Origin: Streptomyces rubradiris
GTDB taxonomy: Bacteria; Actinomycetota; Actinomycetes; Streptomycetales; Streptomycetaceae
Assembly (NCBI RefSeq): GCF_016860525.1
Contig: NZ_BNEA01000015.1
Span: 2,170,001 to 2,234,000 of the forward strand
Reading direction: 5' to 3'
DNA: 64,000 bases
The notes below the pieces were generated by a model. The model did no database searches. It was not told the DNA's origin and saw nothing but the letters and a program-made list of their open reading frames with translations. Of the stretch, positions 1-9,685 are shown piece by piece. Position 1 is the stretch's first letter; the number at the start of each line of letters is the position of its first letter. The position numbers were made by a program, and so were the translations under genes.

Positions 1-1065
<1,065 letters not shown>

Positions 1066-1506
1066 GCGGTTCGCTCCTCGCTGAATTTCAGATGGCCCCC
1101 TTCTGGGTAAGGGGGCGGCTTCGTTCGCCGCTCAGAGGGTACCGAGCCCTGGTAGAGCCGGTGTAACGCCACCCTCGTCGGCACCTCACACTAGTCCAGG
1201 CTCGCATGCCTGTTCGATCCCTCGATGGAGTGAAGCACATATCACGTTCCCTTTGGGGCATGAACCATTTAGGCTCCGGGCACGTCCTCATGAACAACCG
1301 GCAACCCAGCCGGGAGGACGAGACAGCAAGAGAGCGCGAACCCGTACGCATACAAGACACGCAATACGGCACATTCGCCGCCAACGGGCAGCAGACAGCC
1401 GTCCCCGGAAAAAATTTTTCGCGGAAAGGCCACGAGCGGGAACGTTTTCGGGCTGGTTGGATGTTGACCCTGGTACGACAGCTCGTCGAGCTAGAGAAGA
1501 GGCGAC
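1066..1506. other. intergenic region between parE and the small zinc-ribbon gene
   Basis: This 441-nt divergent spacer must hold promoters for both flanking genes. Visible structure is a hairpin near the parE start (1095-1116) and an A/T-rich near-palindrome around 1405-1421 (run of six A followed by five T inside GC-rich sequence). No convincing -35/-10 pair was found, and I see no small gene here. Confidence 0.5.
1095..1116 (-). promoter_or_regulatory. hairpin in the putative parE leader
   Basis: GCCCCCTT and AAGGGGGC form a perfect 8-bp inverted repeat with a 6-nt loop, 30-51 nt upstream of the parE GTG. It could fold in the 5' leader of the mRNA or be a protein-binding palindrome. Its function is unknown. 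Confidence 0.4.
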
Positions 1507-1737
1507 GTGACTACTGTTCTGACCCCCGCGAGCCCGCTGACGGCCGCCGATCGCTGCGACCGCTGCGGCGCCCAGGCATACCTGCGCGTCGTCCTGCTGA
1601 GCGGCGGAGAACTGCTCTTCTGCGCCCACCACGGTCGCAAGTTCGAGCCGGAACTCAAGAAGATCGCCGCTGAGATACAGGACGAGACCGAGCGACTGAC
1701 GTCCGTTCCGGGCAACGCTTCCGAAGAAGAGCGCTGA
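1507..1737 (+). CDS. small zinc-ribbon-like protein (DUF7455-type)
   Basis: A 76-residue protein with a CxxC...CxxH arrangement (residues 17-20, CDRC; residues 39-42, CAHH) that probably binds one zinc ion in a ribbon fold, followed by a charged helical tail. The GTG start at 1507 is preceded by GAAGAGG. It resembles the short actinobacterial DUF7455 proteins, whose function is unknown. It stands alone between parE and a convergent secreted protease and ends in a strong terminator. Confidence 0.75.
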   Translation: MTTVLTPASPLTAADRCDRCGAQAYLRVVLLSGGELLFCAHHGRKFEPELKKIAAEIQDETERLTSVPGNASEEER

Positions 1738-1781
1738 ATCTCGCACACACGACGAGCCAGCCCCGGCACAGGCCGGTGATC

Positions 1782-1813
1782 GGGCGGCCGCTCCCCACCA
1801 GGAGCGGCCGCCC
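1782..1813. terminator. bidirectional terminator hairpin
   Basis: Perfect 13-bp arms (1782-1794 and 1801-1813) with a 6-nt loop lie between two convergent genes, 44 nt after the zinc-ribbon stop and just before the protease stop on the other strand. Confidence 0.8.
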
Positions 1814-1827
1814 GTGCTCATGTCCGC

Positions 1828-2697
1828 TCAAAGGCGCTCAGAGCCGCTGGAGGGCCGTTTCGGGGCCCCTGTGGCCGGTCCCAGCGCTCGTACGACCTCG
1901 GAGACGCGCGTGTAGACGCCGGGGTGCTCCGGGCGTCCGCAGCCGCTCCCCCACGACACGAGGCCGATCAGCCGCCCTGCGGCCACCAGTGGGCCCCCGC
2001 TGTCCCCCTGACAGCCGTCCGGTCCTCCGGCAACTTCGCCGGCGCACAGCATGGTGGCGGGCCGGTAGGTGCCCTCGGGGCCGCCCGGGTAGGCCTTGGC
2101 GCACACGTCATCGGGGAGCACGCGCACGTGTGCGGCCCGCAACCGCCGCGCGTACGCTCCCTCGCCGGTCGTGTCGCCCCATCCGGACACCAGTGCCTTC
2201 GTACCGGGCCGGTAGGCCGGATCGCCCGCGCGGGCCATGGTGATGACCGCACTCTGCGGCAGCGGCCGGGCGAGCATGAGGACCGCGAAGTCCCCGGAGT
2301 TGGTCGTGAGATCGAACTCGGGGTTGAGCCGGATCTCCCGTACGGCGATCTCCTCGCCCTCCGCCGACAGCAGGTCGGTACGGCCCGTGATGACCTTGAG
2401 GTCACGCACCCGGTTCGGCGGCACCCCGAGGGCTTCCTCGCTCATGCAATGGGCCGCTGTGAGCACCGTGGTCCGCCCGATGGCCACAGCGCCGCAGAAC
2501 TGCCCCGCGCGCGCTCCGCCGAACAGGTCACGGCTGGCCAGTGCGACCGTCCACGGGGCCTGGGAGACGTCTATCGGAAAGCCCCCCACGACCACGCCGC
2601 CGGCGGCTGCGGGAGCCGCGCTCACCAGCGGCATCGCGGCCATGGCGGCCGCCAGTGCCAGCGGCCGGACCAGTGCCCGGGCAAGGGAACGGCGCAT
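1828..2697 (-). CDS. secreted trypsin-like serine protease (S1 family)
   Basis: A 289-residue chymotrypsin-fold peptidase. Residues 1-32 form a signal peptide (RR-rich n-region, Ala/Leu core, APAAA). The mature chain starts near GGVVVGG, comparable to the IVGG activation site. The catalytic triad is visible: His83 in TAAHC, Asp136 in GDFAVL and Ser233 in GDSGGP. Asp227, six residues before the Ser, sits where trypsin Asp189 does and predicts cleavage after Arg/Lys. The Cys pairs fit typical disulfides. No adjacent inhibitor gene is seen. It is transcribed alone, downstream of hrdB and in the same direction. Confidence 0.9.
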   Translation of the reverse strand: MRRSLARALVRPLALAAAMAAMPLVSAAPAAAGGVVVGGFPIDVSQAPWTVALASRDLFGGARAGQFCGAVAIGRTTVLTAAHCMSEEALGVPPNRVRDLKVITGRTDLLSAEGEEIAVREIRLNPEFDLTTNSGDFAVLMLARPLPQSAVITMARAGDPAYRPGTKALVSGWGDTTGEGAYARRLRAAHVRVLPDDVCAKAYPGGPEGTYRPATMLCAGEVAGGPDGCQGDSGGPLVAAGRLIGLVSWGSGCGRPEHPGVYTRVSEVVRALGPATGAPKRPSSGSERL

Positions 2698-2766
2698 GCA
2701 TGCTCCTCACTCTCAGGTCTTCCTGGGGGACCCAGAGTGATCCACCGCGCGGGATCGCGCAGCACG

Positions 2767-2799
2767 AAGGCCCGGCTCCCGCGAGGGGAACCGGGCCTT
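2767..2799. terminator. terminator hairpin downstream of hrdB
   Basis: AAGGCCCGG (2767-2775) pairs with CCGGGCCTT (2791-2799). The intervening CTCCC/GGGGA extends the stem, leaving a small GCGA-type loop. It lies about 70 nt past the hrdB stop on the minus strand and before the protease gene. Confidence 0.7.
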
Positions 2800-2819
2800 T
2801 CGCCGTCGTACTGTGCGGC

Positions 2820-2885
2820 CCGGCCGAGCTGTCGCGGACCAGTCCAGGCAGTCCGGCCGAGCTGTCGCGGACTAGTCCAGGTAGT
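2820..2885. repeat. 33-bp tandem duplication across the hrdB stop codon
   Basis: Two abutting 33-bp copies (2820-2852 and 2853-2885) differ at two positions. The copy nearer hrdB contains the last codons and the TAG stop. In the outer copy the TAG has become TGG, so it is a non-translated duplicate of the gene end. Confidence 0.9.
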
Positions 2886-4416
2886 CGCGCAGCACCTGGG
2901 AGCGCGACGGGTGGCGCAGCTTCGACATGGTCTTGGACTCGATCTGACGGATGCGCTCACGCGTCACGCCGTAGACCTTGCCGATCTCGTCGAGGGTCTT
3001 CGGCTGGCCGTCGGTGAGACCGAAGCGCATGGAGACGACGCCGGCCTCACGCTCGGACAGGGTGTCGAGCACGGAGTGCAGCTGCTCCTGGAGGAGCGTG
3101 AAGCTGACCGCGTCGGCGGGCACGACGGCCTCGGAGTCCTCGATGAGGTCACCGAACTCGCTGTCGCCGTCCTCGCCCAGCGGGGTGTGCAGCGAGATGG
3201 GCTCGCGGCCGTACTTCTGGACCTCGATGACCTTCTCCGGGGTCATGTCGAGTTCCTTGGCCAGCTCCTCCGGGGTGGGTTCGCGGCCCAGGTCCTGGAG
3301 CATCTGGCGCTGCACGCGCGCGAGCTTGTTGATGACCTCGACCATGTGCACCGGGATACGGATGGTGCGGGCCTGGTCGGCCATGGCGCGGGTGATCGCC
3401 TGACGGATCCACCAGGTGGCGTACGTGGAGAACTTGTAGCCCTTGGTGTAGTCGAACTTCTCGACCGCGCGGATCAGACCGAGGTTGCCTTCCTGGATGA
3501 GGTCCAGGAAGAGCATGCCGCGGCCGGTGTAGCGCTTGGCCAGGGAGACCACCAGACGGAGGTTGGCCTCCAGGAGGTGGTTCTTGGCGCGGCGGCCGTC
3601 CTCGGCGATGATCTCCAGCTCGCGCTTGAGCTTCGGGGCGAGCTTGTCGGAGTTGGCCAGCTTGTCCTCGGCGAAGAGGCCCGCCTCGATGCGCTTGGCC
3701 AGCTCGACCTCCTGCTCGGCGTTGAGCAGGGGGACCTTGCCGATCTGCTTCAGGTAGTCCTTGACCGGGTCGGCGGTGGCGCCGGCCGCGGCGACCTGCT
3801 GCGCGGGCGCGTCGTCCTCGTCCTCGTCGGACAGGACGAAGCCCGCGTTCTCGGTGCCCTCGGGCTCGTCGGCGACCTTGGTGTCCTCAAGGACCTCTTC
3901 GTCGAGAAGCTCGACGTCGTCCTTCTTGGCGGTGGTCTTCTTGGCGGCCGTCTTCTTGGCGACGGTCTTCTTGGCGGTCGCCTTCTTGGCGGCCGTGGTC
4001 CTCTTGGCGGCGGCCTTCTTGGCGGTGGCGGCTTCATCGGCGGAATCGGCTGCGGCCGCGACGGTGGGCGCCGCGGGGGCGGCCGTGGTGGCGGTGGCCT
4101 TCCTGGTGGTCACCGTCTTCGCCGCGACCGTCCTGGTGGCGGTGCGCTTGGCCGGGCTCTTCGCTGCGACGCTCTTGCGGGTGCGCTTGGGCTCTGCGGC
4201 ACTGACCATCAGCGTCACACCCTCTTCCTCAAGAATCTGGTTGAGGCTGCGCAGTACGTTCTTCCACTGAGTGGCCGGAATCTGGTCAGCTTCGAAGGCC
4301 CGACGCACATCGTCGCCGGCGATCTGCCCCTCAGCCTTTCCCCGCTCAATGAGCGCCATGACAGAGACGGACTCGGCGATCTCCGGCGGGAGCGTACGGG
4401 ATGTGCTGGCCGACAC
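2872..4416 (-). CDS. hrdB: principal (vegetative) RNA polymerase sigma factor HrdB
   Basis: Group 1 sigma-70 factor that directs RNA polymerase to housekeeping promoters (TTGACN / TANNNT). The 514-residue chain starts at the GTG at 4416 ([13 protein letters not shown]), preceded by AGAGG. The frame is open further upstream, but that extension is not family-like. Region 1.1 is followed by a long Lys/Ala/Thr-rich low-complexity stretch (about residues 75-165) and an acidic segment (DEDEDD) typical of Streptomyces HrdB. Regions 1.2-4.2 then follow: [11 protein letters not shown], the [14 protein letters not shown] core, the [16 protein letters not shown] region 2.4 helix, and the [12 protein letters not shown] region 4.2 helix-turn-helix. 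It ends in RDYLD. It is divergent from nothing upstream; whiH lies behind it on the same strand. Confidence 0.97.
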   Translation of the reverse strand: MSASTSRTLPPEIAESVSVMALIERGKAEGQIAGDDVRRAFEADQIPATQWKNVLRSLNQILEEEGVTLMVSAAEPKRTRKSVAAKSPAKRTATRTVAAKTVTTRKATATTAAPAAPTVAAAADSADEAATAKKAAAKRTTAAKKATAKKTVAKKTAAKKTTAKKDDVELLDEEVLEDTKVADEPEGTENAGFVLSDEDEDDAPAQQVAAAGATADPVKDYLKQIGKVPLLNAEQEVELAKRIEAGLFAEDKLANSDKLAPKLKRELEIIAEDGRRAKNHLLEANLRLVVSLAKRYTGRGMLFLDLIQEGNLGLIRAVEKFDYTKGYKFSTYATWWIRQAITRAMADQARTIRIPVHMVEVINKLARVQRQMLQDLGREPTPEELAKELDMTPEKVIEVQKYGREPISLHTPLGEDGDSEFGDLIEDSEAVVPADAVSFTLLQEQLHSVLDTLSEREAGVVSMRFGLTDGQPKTLDEIGKVYGVTRERIRQIESKTMSKLRHPSRSQVLRDYLD

Positions 4417-4851
4417 GAACAACCTCTCGGAACGTTGGAAAACGGCTTCCGGCACCGTCCACTGCGGACAGGAGCCGACCACCGGCCTGGGGATGGGCCG
4501 ACGGCGCGGGCGGGGGCCGGGAAGATGCACAGCGCCATGCACGGCGTCCGTATTCCCTCCGCGGCTATCACCTCTTAGGTCATCGCGCTGTCTCCACGAG
4601 CGTTACGCCCATTCTGCGTGGCCCGAGTCACACCCCGTAAGCGGTCAAAAGCGGTCAGACATGTGCAGATGGGATCACCAGTGGCCACCAATCCGGCCGT
4701 CCCCGTAATCAGGGGGCCTGCCGCATCGCCGGACTCCGCCGGACTCCAGGAGGTCCGGCGAGGTCCGGCGGCGCCCGGTACCCGGGCCCGGCGCCGCCGC
4801 GAGCACCACTGGGACGTCACACACCGGCGACCGCACCACGTCCCTCTCGGG
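4417..4851 (-). promoter_or_regulatory. hrdB upstream region
   Basis: This 435-nt gap between whiH and hrdB must contain the hrdB promoters. On the minus strand GGAAT (4556-4552) is followed after 18 nt by GCT (4533-4531). That is one base from the sigma-R pattern GGAAT-N18-GTT known for one S. coelicolor hrdB promoter. A vegetative-type -35 (TTGACC, near 4640) has no clear partner -10. Assignment is tentative. Confidence 0.35.
4766..4799 (-). terminator. terminator hairpin downstream of whiH
   Basis: CGGCGGCGCC (4766-4775) and GGCGCCGCCG (4790-4799) are perfect 10-bp arms with a 14-nt GC-rich loop that can pair further. It lies about 50 nt after the whiH stop. Confidence 0.65.
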
Positions 4852-5739
4852 TCAGTGCTCGCGCGGGGCGGGCACCACGCGCTCCACCTCCGGGTGGACG
4901 GTCAGCAGCTGGCGCATGGCCGTCTCCGCCGCCATGCCGTCGCCGGTGCCGAGGGCGTCGACGATCCGCGCGTGCTGGGCGAGGGACGCCTCGTTGGGGC
5001 GGTCACAGGCGGTGACCGGTCCGCCGGAGACCTGGAGTGCCGCCGAGACGATGCCGGAGAGGTGCTCCAGCATGCGGTTGCCCGCGATCTGGATCAGCAG
5101 GGAGTGGAACTCGGTGTCCGCGCGCGCGTAGGTGAGCGCGTCACCCTGTGCCATGGCGTGGCTCATGATCTCGACCATGTCGCACAGGCGCTGCTGCACC
5201 TCCTCGCGCCCGTGTCCGGCGGCGAGGCGGGCGGCCAGCGGCTCGATCGTCCAGCGTAGCTCGCTGAGCTCCCGGCGCTGGTCGTCGCGCTGCGGCCCGA
5301 AGGCCCGCCACTCGATGATGTCCGGGTCGAGGAGGTTCCAGTCGCTGACGGGGCGCACCCGCGTGCCGACGTTCGGGCGGGCGCTGACCAGGCCCTTGGC
5401 CTCCAGCACCCGGAGCGACTCGCGGACGACGGTGCGGGAGACCTCGAAGCGCTGGCCGATCTCCTCCGGCACCAGCGGTCGGTCCGCGCCCAGATCGCCG
5501 GAGACGATCATCTGTCCGAGCTGCTGGACGAGTTGGCCGTGCAGCCCGCGTCCGCGGCTGGCCGCGGCCCGCCGGCTGACCCGGCCCAGCTCGGGTTCCC
5601 CGCCGTCCCAGGCGGGTGCGCCGACGCGGTCGGCCGCCGGGCCTTCCGCGTAGGGGTAGCGGTCGAGTTCGCCCGGGCCGACCAGACCTGAGTCTGCGGA
5701 GCGGGCGGCGGTCATCATGGTGTGCGCAAGGGTACTCAC
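4852..5739 (-). CDS. whiH: WhiH, GntR/FadR-family sporulation regulator
   Basis: DNA-binding regulator needed for septation of aerial hyphae into spores in Streptomyces. The GTG start at 5739 (VSTLAHTMM) has AAAGG upstream and gives 295 residues, the length I recall for S. coelicolor WhiH. The frame is open for another 28 codons but without family-like sequence. Residues 66-130 form the GntR winged helix (VPEEIGQRFEVSRTVVRES). About residues 145-270 form the all-helical FCD effector domain (ELSELRWTIEPLAARLAA, DTEFHSLL, HARIVDAL). Its place next to hrdB supports the identity. Ligand unknown. Confidence 0.93.
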   Translation of the reverse strand: MSTLAHTMMTAARSADSGLVGPGELDRYPYAEGPAADRVGAPAWDGGEPELGRVSRRAAASRGRGLHGQLVQQLGQMIVSGDLGADRPLVPEEIGQRFEVSRTVVRESLRVLEAKGLVSARPNVGTRVRPVSDWNLLDPDIIEWRAFGPQRDDQRRELSELRWTIEPLAARLAAGHGREEVQQRLCDMVEIMSHAMAQGDALTYARADTEFHSLLIQIAGNRMLEHLSGIVSAALQVSGGPVTACDRPNEASLAQHARIVDALGTGDGMAAETAMRQLLTVHPEVERVVPAPREH

Positions 5740-5831
5740 GGAACCTTTGTCGGCGCCGCCTCCAACTCCCTTGAGGTCTTTGGTGAAAAGCACACGAAAG
5801 GGTGATCGCTCACCCCGTCGCAATTGACGCC

Positions 5832-5839
5832 TTATCGGA
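5832..5839 (-). promoter_or_regulatory. candidate sigma-WhiG -10 element upstream of whiH
   Basis: On the minus strand this reads TCCGATAA, seven of eight bases of the sigma-WhiG -10 consensus GCCGATAA, about 93 nt before the whiH GTG. The expected TAAA at 15-16 nt is absent; GAAA occurs 11 nt upstream. whiH is a known sigma-WhiG target in S. coelicolor, so the element is plausible but imperfect. Confidence 0.35.
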
Positions 5840-5901
5840 AAGAAGTGGACTTTCTGCGGGGAGTTGCGGGCAAAGCAGCACCAGAAGTGAACGAAGGGCG
5901 G

Positions 5902-8721
5902 TCAGCGCAACCGGGCCCGCAGCGCTGTGAGCAGATACGCGCAGAGGAGACCCGCGAGCGACAACGCCAGTGCGCCGCCCACGGGTTGGGCGAGGAGACG
6001 CGCGGCGGCGAGCAGGTACCGCTCCCCTCCGAAGGGCCACTGCAACAGAAAGACCTCCCGCATCCGCACCGGGAAGTCCGCCGCCATGCGCACGGCCGGG
6101 CCCTGGAGCGCCTTGTGGACGAGGGGTACGACCAGGACGGGCACGGCGAGGACCGCGGCAAGACCGGCCGTGGTGGACCGGAACACGCCGGCCGCCAGCA
6201 CTCCCGCCCAGGAACAGCCGACGACCAGGCCGAACCAACTCGCGGTCAGTGACAGCCAGTCCGCGGGCACTTCCGTCAGCTCCCGTCCGTAGACGATGTA
6301 GAGCACCTCGGCGTCGCAGCCCAGGGTGAGGAAGGCGAGCAGCCCCGCGGTGGCTCCGGAGACGAGCAGTTTCGCGGTGAGCAGCCCGAGTCGGCGGGGG
6401 ACAGTGCCGCGGTCGGCCGCCAGGGCGGGGTGGCGGAACTCGTCCCCGAAGGCCAGCGCGCCGAGCAGTCCCGCCCCGAGCGCCGCGGGCGGCAGCGGCA
6501 GTTCCCGCGGCCAGGCCGCGAACAGCCGCGCCTGTGGGGTGTGCCCGATCCGGGCGAGGAGTACGGCGGTGAGCGCGGACACGACGAGTACGGCGCCGCA
6601 GGTGAGGAAGCCGGTGCCGATGCCGGCGGCGCGCCGGATCTCGTAGCGGAGGGGGCGCAGGGGGCTCGGGGCGGGGCGGACGGCGATGGGGGGCGGGAGA
6701 GGTGGGAGCACGGCGGCGGCACGGTCACCGTCGGTACGGCCGGAGTGGTCGTCCCGCTCCTTCCGGGCGCCGGGGTTCCTGGCCCCCGGGAGGAGGAGAC
6801 GAGCGCCGGGGCCGGTCGGCGCGGGGACGGGCGTGCCGTCGGTCTGCGGCCCCGAGGGCGACGTGACCGCACCGGACCCGGTCTCCGGGGTGGCCGCCGG
6901 GCCGGCGGACCAGCCGTCGCCGCCCTCTTCCCCGGCTGCGGTCGTGGCCTCGGCCCGCGACCGGCCGTCGTTGCCGCCGTTCCGGGTGTCGGCCCCTCTG
7001 TCGTCGTGCCGGTGCGCCTGCCGTGCGGATCTTCCGCGCGCCTCACCCGCCGTGCCGTTCGCACCGGATGCGCTGACGGTGGGCGCCGTGCCGTCGGCCG
7101 GGAACGCCGCGGCGGCCGGGGCCGCATCGCGCGGTGAATCGCTGGGGGCGGTCACATCGCTGGGGGCGGTCACGGGGTGGGCCGGTTCGGTCCGCCGAGC
7201 GGCGCCTTGGGTACGCCCACCGTCGGCGCCCCGCGCCCGCTGCGAGGCCGAACGGCCGGACGTCAACTGCCCTTCGGCCATCGGGGACAGGTCGGCCACC
7301 GCCGGTTCCGCCGCCGGTGCAGACGGTACGGGCGGGGTGCGCTTCCGTTGCCCGGCCGGGTGTCCGGACGCCGTGCTGTTCCCGGTCGAGAGGCCCTGCG
7401 CTGGGGTGTGCGGTTCCGGCGCGGACCGGTTCGGTGCCGTCGGGTGGGGTCCGGCCACCGCCCGGCCGGGCGAGACGGTCCGCGGCTCCGTCACCGGCTC
7501 AGCGGAGCGTGGTTCCGCCGCCGGAAAGCCGGCCTTCGCGCTCTCCCGTGGGGCGGACTGCCTCGCGTGTCGCGGCTCCGCCGACACGTCGCGCGCGCTG
7601 CGCGCCGGGACTTCGGGTGCGCCGCTCAACCCGACGTGGCGGCCGTCGAGGACGGGGTCCGACGCCGCGCGGCCGCGTTCCTTCGGCACTCGGCCGGCCG
7701 GGGCGGTTTTCCGCTCCCCGTACGAGACGCCGGTCGCCGCCGGGTCCTGCTCCGGCCGGGCCCACCGGTCGGCAGGCGGTGAGTCCGGTACGGGCGGCCG
7801 CGGTTCGGCGGGGCGCGCGCCGTCGTCGCCACCAGATCCGGCCCCCGCTCCCATGTCACCGACCTCGTCGGCGAGTTGGTGGACGAGGATGCCATGGCGG
7901 AAGGCGATCTCGCCGACGTCGGCGGTGGTGCTGCCGTACACCGACAGGCGGTTGCCGCCCTCGCGTACGACTTCGACGGAGCGGCGGGCGGTGCGTGCGT
8001 CCTTGGTCAGCAGGGCCGCCAGGCGTGCCGCGTGGGGACTGCGGACGGCCACTCGCCGACGCAGCCGGCTGCGGGCGAACACCCTTGCATCCTGGTCGGC
8101 GACGAGTCTGCCGCCGTCGAGGGTGACGACCCGGTCGGCGGTCCGCGCCGCCTCCTTGGGCTCGGCCGTGGTGAACAGCACCGTGCCGCCCTGGTCGGCA
8201 TGGGCCCGCAACATGCCGTGCAGCCACTGGGTCTCCCGGGCGGAGAGGCCGTCGGCGGGTTCGTCCAGGACGAGCGTGTGCGGGTCGGGCAGCAGGGCAC
8301 AGGCGAGACCGAGTCTGCGGTCCATACCGCGTGACAGCGTGCCGAGACGCTCCTCGCGGAGGCTGACGAGACCGACCACTTCGAGCACCTCGTCGGCTCG
8401 CCGCGCGGGAACTCCCGACGCCGCGCACAGCATGCGCAGATGACCGCGGACCGAGCGCGCGGGATGGCCTGGCACATCACCGAGGAGCACGCCGACTTCT
8501 CGCGCCGGATGGGCGATCCGGTGCAGGGGCCGGCCTCTGAAGTAGGTGATGCCGCGCCCTTGTTGCAGCTCAAGCATGAGTTTGAGCGTCGTCGTCTTGC
8601 CCGCGCCGGCGCGTCCGAGGAGCGCGGTGACTTGCCCGGCGCGCGCCTCGAAGGAGACATCGTCGACGGCGGGCGGATGCGCCTTGCGGGGATTGCTGGT
8701 CAGTCCGAAGGCCTGGATCAC
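5902..8721 (-). CDS. ABC transporter fusion: ATP-binding domain, long disordered linker, C-terminal membrane domain
   Basis: A 939-residue fusion of what are normally two genes. Residues 1-240 form an ABC ATPase: Walker A GRAGAGKT (36-43), signature LSRGMDRRLGLA (129-140) and Walker B TLVLDE (149-154). The Q-loop glutamine is not evident. About residues 290-710 are a Pro/Ala/Ser/Arg-rich, probably disordered segment without recognisable domain. The C-terminal 230 residues contain about six hydrophobic helices of ABC-2 permease style. The chosen start is the GTG at 8721 (VIQAFGLT), where homology begins. There is no clear Shine-Dalgarno, but TATCTT lies 7 nt upstream, compatible with a leaderless message. 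Substrate unknown. It lies immediately upstream of whiH on the same strand. Confidence 0.8.
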   Translation of the reverse strand: MIQAFGLTSNPRKAHPPAVDDVSFEARAGQVTALLGRAGAGKTTTLKLMLELQQGRGITYFRGRPLHRIAHPAREVGVLLGDVPGHPARSVRGHLRMLCAASGVPARRADEVLEVVGLVSLREERLGTLSRGMDRRLGLACALLPDPHTLVLDEPADGLSARETQWLHGMLRAHADQGGTVLFTTAEPKEAARTADRVVTLDGGRLVADQDARVFARSRLRRRVAVRSPHAARLAALLTKDARTARRSVEVVREGGNRLSVYGSTTADVGEIAFRHGILVHQLADEVGDMGAGAGSGGDDGARPAEPRPPVPDSPPADRWARPEQDPAATGVSYGERKTAPAGRVPKERGRAASDPVLDGRHVGLSGAPEVPARSARDVSAEPRHARQSAPRESAKAGFPAAEPRSAEPVTEPRTVSPGRAVAGPHPTAPNRSAPEPHTPAQGLSTGNSTASGHPAGQRKRTPPVPSAPAAEPAVADLSPMAEGQLTSGRSASQRARGADGGRTQGAARRTEPAHPVTAPSDVTAPSDSPRDAAPAAAAFPADGTAPTVSASGANGTAGEARGRSARQAHRHDDRGADTRNGGNDGRSRAEATTAAGEEGGDGWSAGPAATPETGSGAVTSPSGPQTDGTPVPAPTGPGARLLLPGARNPGARKERDDHSGRTDGDRAAAVLPPLPPPIAVRPAPSPLRPLRYEIRRAAGIGTGFLTCGAVLVVSALTAVLLARIGHTPQARLFAAWPRELPLPPAALGAGLLGALAFGDEFRHPALAADRGTVPRRLGLLTAKLLVSGATAGLLAFLTLGCDAEVLYIVYGRELTEVPADWLSLTASWFGLVVGCSWAGVLAAGVFRSTTAGLAAVLAVPVLVVPLVHKALQGPAVRMAADFPVRMREVFLLQWPFGGERYLLAAARLLAQPVGGALALSLAGLLCAYLLTALRARLR

Positions 8722-8844
8722 CTGCAGCAAGATAGCGCGACATGTCTGGTTTTTCGGGTATAAGGCGTTTTGCGGAAAGGCGCGTGCGACCCGTCTTCTC
8801 CCTTTTCCGCCGTTCGACGGAGCCCGCACTCGACATGCAAAGCC

Positions 8845-8875
8845 CAGCAGCCAGCAGCCAGCAGCCAGCAGCCAG
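8845..8875. repeat. heptanucleotide tandem repeat (CAGCAGC)4.4
   Basis: Four perfect 7-bp units plus a partial one lie in the spacer between the Nudix regulator stop and the ABC fusion start. Such short perfect repeats can change copy number by slippage. Here it is non-coding, about 125 bp upstream of the ABC gene. Confidence 0.9.
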
Positions 8876-8926
8876 ACCGGTAACGAGTAGTGGGTCAGGC
8901 GATCACCGCTGCCGCTTTCCCGTGTC

Positions 8927-9685
8927 TCAGACCTCGGGGCGCAGCATCGGCGGGTTGAGCAGCGTGGCGCCGCCGGCTCGGAAGAGCTGGGCCGGTCGTC
9001 CGCCCTGGCGCGTGGTCGTCCCTCCCGTGGGAACCAGGAAACCGGGGGTACCGGTCACCTTGCGGTGGAAGTTGCGCGGGTCGAGCGCGACACCCCACAC
9101 CGCCTCGTACACCCGGCGCAGTTCGCCGACCGTGAACTCCGGCGGGCAGAAGGCGGTGGCCAGCGAGGAGTACTCGATCTTGGAGCGGGCGCGTTCCACT
9201 CCGTCCGCGAGGATCCGGGCGTGGTCGAAGGCGAGCGGTGCCACGGGTTCGCCGTCACGGCCGTACCCGCACTGCTGGAGCAGTTCCTCGACCGGGGCCC
9301 AGCGAGCGTTGCTGGCGTCGCCGCCGGCGCGCGGTGCGGGCAGGTCGGGTGCGAGCGCGAGGTGCGCGACGCTGACCACGCGCATACGCGGGTCCCGCTC
9401 GGGGTCGCCGTAGGTGGCGAGCTGCTCCAGATGGGCTCCGTTGTCCTGGGCCGGGGCGGCGGAGTCGTGGGCGCAGAGCCCGGTCTCCTCGGCCAGTTCG
9501 CGCGCCGCCGCCTGGGTCAGGTCCTCGTCGGCCCGTACGAAGCCTCCGGGCAGTGCCCAGCGCCCCTGGAAGGGGGGCTCGCCCCTGCGTACCGCCAGCG
9601 CGCACAGGGCATGGCGGCGCACGGTCAGCACGACCAGGTCCACGGTCACGGCGAAGGGCGGAAAGGCTGACGGGTCGTAGGGCAT
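8927..9685 (-). CDS. NrtR-like Nudix-domain transcriptional regulator
   Basis: A 252-residue protein with an N-terminal Nudix domain and a C-terminal winged helix, the architecture of the NrtR family (regulators of NAD metabolism that sense ADP-ribose). The Nudix box is complete and matches GX5EX7REUXEEXGU: G in GGFVRADED, then RELAEETGL. Phosphohydrolase activity is therefore possible, unlike in many NrtR proteins. The C-terminal part (FTVGELRRVYEAVWGVALD...NFHRKVTGTPGF) is the typical wHTH. The ATG at 9685 is chosen although it lacks a Shine-Dalgarno, because TATGAT lies 6 nt upstream, as in leaderless transcripts. No NAD gene is adjacent, so the regulon is unknown. Confidence 0.82.
   Translation of the reverse strand: MPYDPSAFPPFAVTVDLVVLTVRRHALCALAVRRGEPPFQGRWALPGGFVRADEDLTQAAARELAEETGLCAHDSAAPAQDNGAHLEQLATYGDPERDPRMRVVSVAHLALAPDLPAPRAGGDASNARWAPVEELLQQCGYGRDGEPVAPLAFDHARILADGVERARSKIEYSSLATAFCPPEFTVGELRRVYEAVWGVALDPRNFHRKVTGTPGFLVPTGGTTTRQGGRPAQLFRAGGATLLNPPMLRPEV

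Noticed and set aside
1464..1497. TTGACC...TAGAGA as promoter of the zinc-ribbon gene
   Set aside because: The spacing is 22 nt, too long for a sigma-70 promoter, and the -10 would overlap the ribosome site.
1924..4578. Very long open frame on the + strand opposite the trypsin and hrdB genes
   Set aside because: It is the antisense shadow of genes with clear homology; it lacks a ribosome site and a plausible protein.
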